A stretch of DNA of 9,226 nt from Lentisphaeria bacterium (GTDB taxonomy: Bacteria; Verrucomicrobiota; Lentisphaeria; JABSQK01; UBA12247), in NCBI GenBank assembly GCA_003477185.1, contig DMTJ01000318.1, positions 1 to 9,226 of the forward strand. The letters are read 5' to 3'. Position numbers and translations under genes: made by a program. Every line of letters starts with the position of its first letter. Position 1 is the stretch's first letter. The notes beneath the pieces are model-generated. The model was not told the DNA's origin. It ran no database searches and saw only the letters and a program-made list of their open reading frames with translations. Shown here piece by piece: positions 7,570 through 9,226 of this stretch.

Positions 7570-7668
7570 GTCGTGCCCTACGTCGGGGAAAATAGTCCGG
7601 GCCGAGCTGCTTTTCTTGAATCTTTCCCTGCAACGCTTCGTCCAGCTCCCATCCCCAAGCTGAGGTCA
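7370..7668. other. Non-coding spacer with repeats, no supported gene
   Basis: Open frames on both strands have no recognisable domain and no good ribosome site. The stretch holds a 13-bp direct repeat, a 10-bp inverted repeat (GCATCCCATA at 7378-7387 and TATGGGATGC at 7539-7548) and a strong imperfect stem-loop. It may be a scar of past insertions or deletions. Confidence 0.45.
7426..7465 (+). terminator. Stem-loop, possible transcription terminator of the operon
   Basis: TTAGCCA-GGGAT (7428-7439) pairs with ATCCC-CGA-TGGCTAA (7449-7463), giving 12 base pairs with a 3-base bulge and a 9-base loop. The stem can be lengthened slightly by a G-U and an A-T pair at its base. Only a short T run (TTT at 7464-7466) follows, so intrinsic termination would be weak. 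Position 57 bases after the small ORF suits a 3' end of the operon transcript. It could also be a palindromic extragenic element. Confidence 0.42.
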
Positions 7669-8640
7669 TCAGCAAAGTCGACTCTGGGTATCGAACGCAT
7701 CGTTAAAAGCATCCAGCTCTGCTATGCTCATGCCGAGTTAGCCCCCGCCTTCCTGCCAGCCTGCCACTGCCGCGATCACTTCGGAGAGAACAGCTTCGCT
7801 TCGGGATGGGTTGATCTGGAAATGGGGGGCTTCAGAGTGAAACGCCTCAACGGAAGCCTACGGGCCAACCTCCTCTGAGATCCAGTTTTTGAGCTCAGGG
7901 TAGCGATCAGGAAACGGGTTCACGTCAAAGGCAGGAGACAGTCGCCATTGCCCGTGCACGACGTGGAGAAATGCGTGATTGTGGAGGTGATCATCCATCA
8001 TTATTTACGGGGATCGAAAAGGCAAGGCGTCGAAAGAACTCCTCAATATCGCGCTGCGTATCGCTGCCATAGCAACGCAGTGCATCGACAAGCTCGGTGT
8101 ACGTGTTTTACGCGGGGTCGCCTCTGTCGACACCCAGCAAGTTTGCCGCAGAGCCATACGGGATCCGGCCACCATTGCCCAGGGTCAAGCCGGCCAATCA
8201 GAGCAACTGGCAAGCCGGCGCTCAACACGAGGCACGCTTCTGCTGCGTGGATGCCTGCCCCCATCGCCAACTGCAGGGCAAGCACTGCTCATTTTGTCAT
8301 AGCCCGATGGTCGCTAACGCTGGGGAATTTCGCAATCGCCAACTGTCCGTCATCGTCGCGGACCGTACGCTTTGGGCGCAGGCCGCCGAGTGCTTTAACC
8401 GTCGAGAGTAGAAGAGCCTGGATTTGGTGGGCGCGTACTTGCTGACCTGTGCCGAGAGGAAAGGCGCCGCGGGCATATCCGCAAGTTGGCCATCAGCTTC
8501 AGCGTTCAGTGCGTCACTGCCACGGCGCCATGATTCGCCACGAGGCTATGTAGGGGGCCGAGATCTCAGCTAAACGCAGTCACGAAGGCCTGGAAGATTG
8601 GGGCGTCCTCGGTTCGGCGGCGAAGTGTTTCCGAACTGAG
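7669..8640 (-). pseudogene. hipA: HipA-family toxin kinase, heavily decayed
   Basis: Reading the minus strand piecewise reconstructs much of a HipA-like serine/threonine kinase, the toxin of HipBA toxin-antitoxin pairs. In order: PIFQAF (near 8595), PLGTGQQVRAH, ALGGLRPK (Gly-rich loop), QLAIAKFPSVSD, ALQLAMGAGI, AEACLVLSAGLPVALI, GGRIPYGSAANLLGV, YTELVDALRCYG, DIEEFFRRLAFS, DDHLHNHAFLHVV (catalytic loop), WRLSPAFDVNPFPD (metal-binding Asp), KNWISEEVGP, SEVIAAVAGW and the tail AELDAFNDAF. Lesions: TGA at 8289-8291, a frameshift near 8178, TAA at 8108-8110, one extra base at about 7999, TAG at 7858-7860 and TAA at 7738-7740. The first part of the gene before PIFQAF is missing or unrecognisable, and no hipB antitoxin gene is visible. 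It cannot make a working toxin. The end near 8640 is approximate; 8440-8640 is the weakest part. Confidence 0.85.
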
Positions 8641-8694
8641 AATCCCTGCTAAGGTTTGGCACGCGCGAGACCATGGCCATCAGGAACAATTAGA

Positions 8695-9226
8695 ATGCAA
8701 GGTAAGCAAGACGCCGTGGGGCGTGAGGAAAATCAGAAACTGAACACAGTGGCCGGGGTGCTGCTGGGCGTGTTTCTGCTGGCTGCCTGGTGGACGTTGC
8801 CCGACTATGGCATCACCTATGACTGCCACGAGTACTTCCTGGGCGATAAGAACCTGGTCTACTTAGTCACGCGAGAGGGCACGCATCTGGATTATGCAGC
8901 AGACAGCGTGCCGATTCATCAGCGAGCGAGCCACTTAGACCTCCATGCGAACTCCGTATTCGCGGCTGAGAATCCGCAGGAAATATGGCCCTTCGGCGCG
9001 GTCGTGACCAGCATCAGCAAGCATGGGCTGTTCGGCCTGGGCCTGGTGGATGATGTGTTTGACGCCCACCACGCAATCCTGCCGTTGCTGGTCGCACTTC
9101 TAGGCTGGTTCGTGTTTCGCTTTGTGGCCCGTGAGATTGGGCCGTGGGCCGGGCTGATCGCGATTGTCTGTCTGCTGTCCTACCCGCGTTTCTGGGCGCA
9201 TTTACACAACAATTATAAAGATATCC
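8695..9226 (+). CDS. Family-39-like membrane glycosyltransferase, 5' part
   Basis: The first 177 codons of a GT-C type integral membrane glycosyltransferase (PMT/ArnT-like, family 39) that runs off the right edge. Such enzymes move sugars from polyprenyl-phosphate donors onto proteins or lipids at the outer face of the inner membrane. Visible parts: a short charged N-terminus, a first membrane helix at about 18-36 (VAGVLLGVFLLAAWW), a long periplasmic loop starting GITYDCHEYF (39-48) with the acidic residue expected near the active site, helices at about 127-145 and 149-165, and SYPRFWAHLHNNYKDI (162-177), which resembles the family's H-x-N-x-K-D motif. The ATG has AGGAA at 8682-8686, eight bases upstream. 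The upstream neighbour is a pseudogene on the other strand, so this gene probably begins its own unit. It might belong to the surface-polysaccharide theme of the left end, but this is not shown. Confidence 0.8.
   Translation, partial: MQGKQDAVGREENQKLNTVAGVLLGVFLLAAWWTLPDYGITYDCHEYFLGDKNLVYLVTREGTHLDYAADSVPIHQRASHLDLHANSVFAAENPQEIWPFGAVVTSISKHGLFGLGLVDDVFDAHHAILPLLVALLGWFVFRFVAREIGPWAGLIAIVCLLSYPRFWAHLHNNYKDI

Noticed and set aside
7573..7668. Minus-strand open phase reading GWELDEALQGKIQEKQ with a basic tail
   Set aside because: It is a short stretch after the end of the HipA remnant, with no start, no ribosome site and no family match that I can name.
8097..8411. Plus-strand Cys-containing open frame (CVDACPH...CSFCHS) resembling a zinc-finger protein
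   Set aside because: The opposite strand reads as HipA segments in the correct order, which explains the sequence better. No ribosome site precedes it.
8657..8671. TGGCACG element about 30 bases upstream of the glycosyltransferase start
   Set aside because: The bases at the -12 position are AC rather than GC and no TTGC-like element follows, so it is probably chance.

Overview
The window looks like a chromosomal accessory region of a fairly GC-rich Gram-negative bacterium. A proteobacterium is most likely, because of a sigma-54 activator with a matching -24/-12 promoter, a tyrosine-autokinase remnant typical of exopolysaccharide loci, a HipA-family remnant and an IS4-superfamily remnant. No taxonomic marker (rRNA, tRNA or housekeeping gene) is present, so the genus cannot be given.

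Left end (1-1160): two dead genes lie side by side. The first is the C-terminal part of an IS1634-like transposase that enters from outside the window and ends in a shifted frame. The second is the last 100 or so codons of a bacterial tyrosine autokinase (CpsD/CapB/Wzc type) with its tyrosine-rich tail. This looks like an exopolysaccharide locus broken by an insertion.

Centre (1161-7369): this is the interesting part. A sigma-54-dependent activator (1161-2573) has an intact AAA+ domain and Fis-type HTH but a degenerate receiver domain. A small hypothetical gene on the minus strand (2650-2940) follows. A 443-base spacer then carries inverted repeats and a near-perfect sigma-54 promoter (3328-3344). 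The promoter sits directly in front of a tight operon: an N-formylglutamate-amidohydrolase-family hydrolase (3384-4181), a DUF1704/'QEGLA' metallopeptidase-like protein (4186-6090) and a glutathione-synthetase-like ATP-grasp ligase (6087-7130). The first two genes are 4 nt apart and the last two overlap as ATGA. About 65 nt further on, a strong Shine-Dalgarno precedes a 57-codon ORF (7196-7369) with coding-like codon-position bias. My reading (inference) is a regulated system in which an ATP-grasp enzyme forms an amide or peptide bond and two hydrolases trim or remove such bonds. The short downstream peptide is a possible substrate. The pairing of a ligase with a DUF1704 peptidase formally resembles the tubulin tyrosination/detyrosination cycle, whose detyrosinase MATCAP belongs to the DUF1704 family.

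Right end (7370-9226): non-coding DNA with a 13-bp direct repeat and a stem-loop is followed, on the minus strand, by a badly decayed HipA-family toxin kinase (about 7669-8640) with several stops and frameshifts. The window closes with the start of a family-39-like membrane glycosyltransferase (8695 to the edge). Much of both flanks is decayed, whereas the central operon is intact, which suggests the operon is being maintained. No CRISPR array, tRNA or rRNA was seen.
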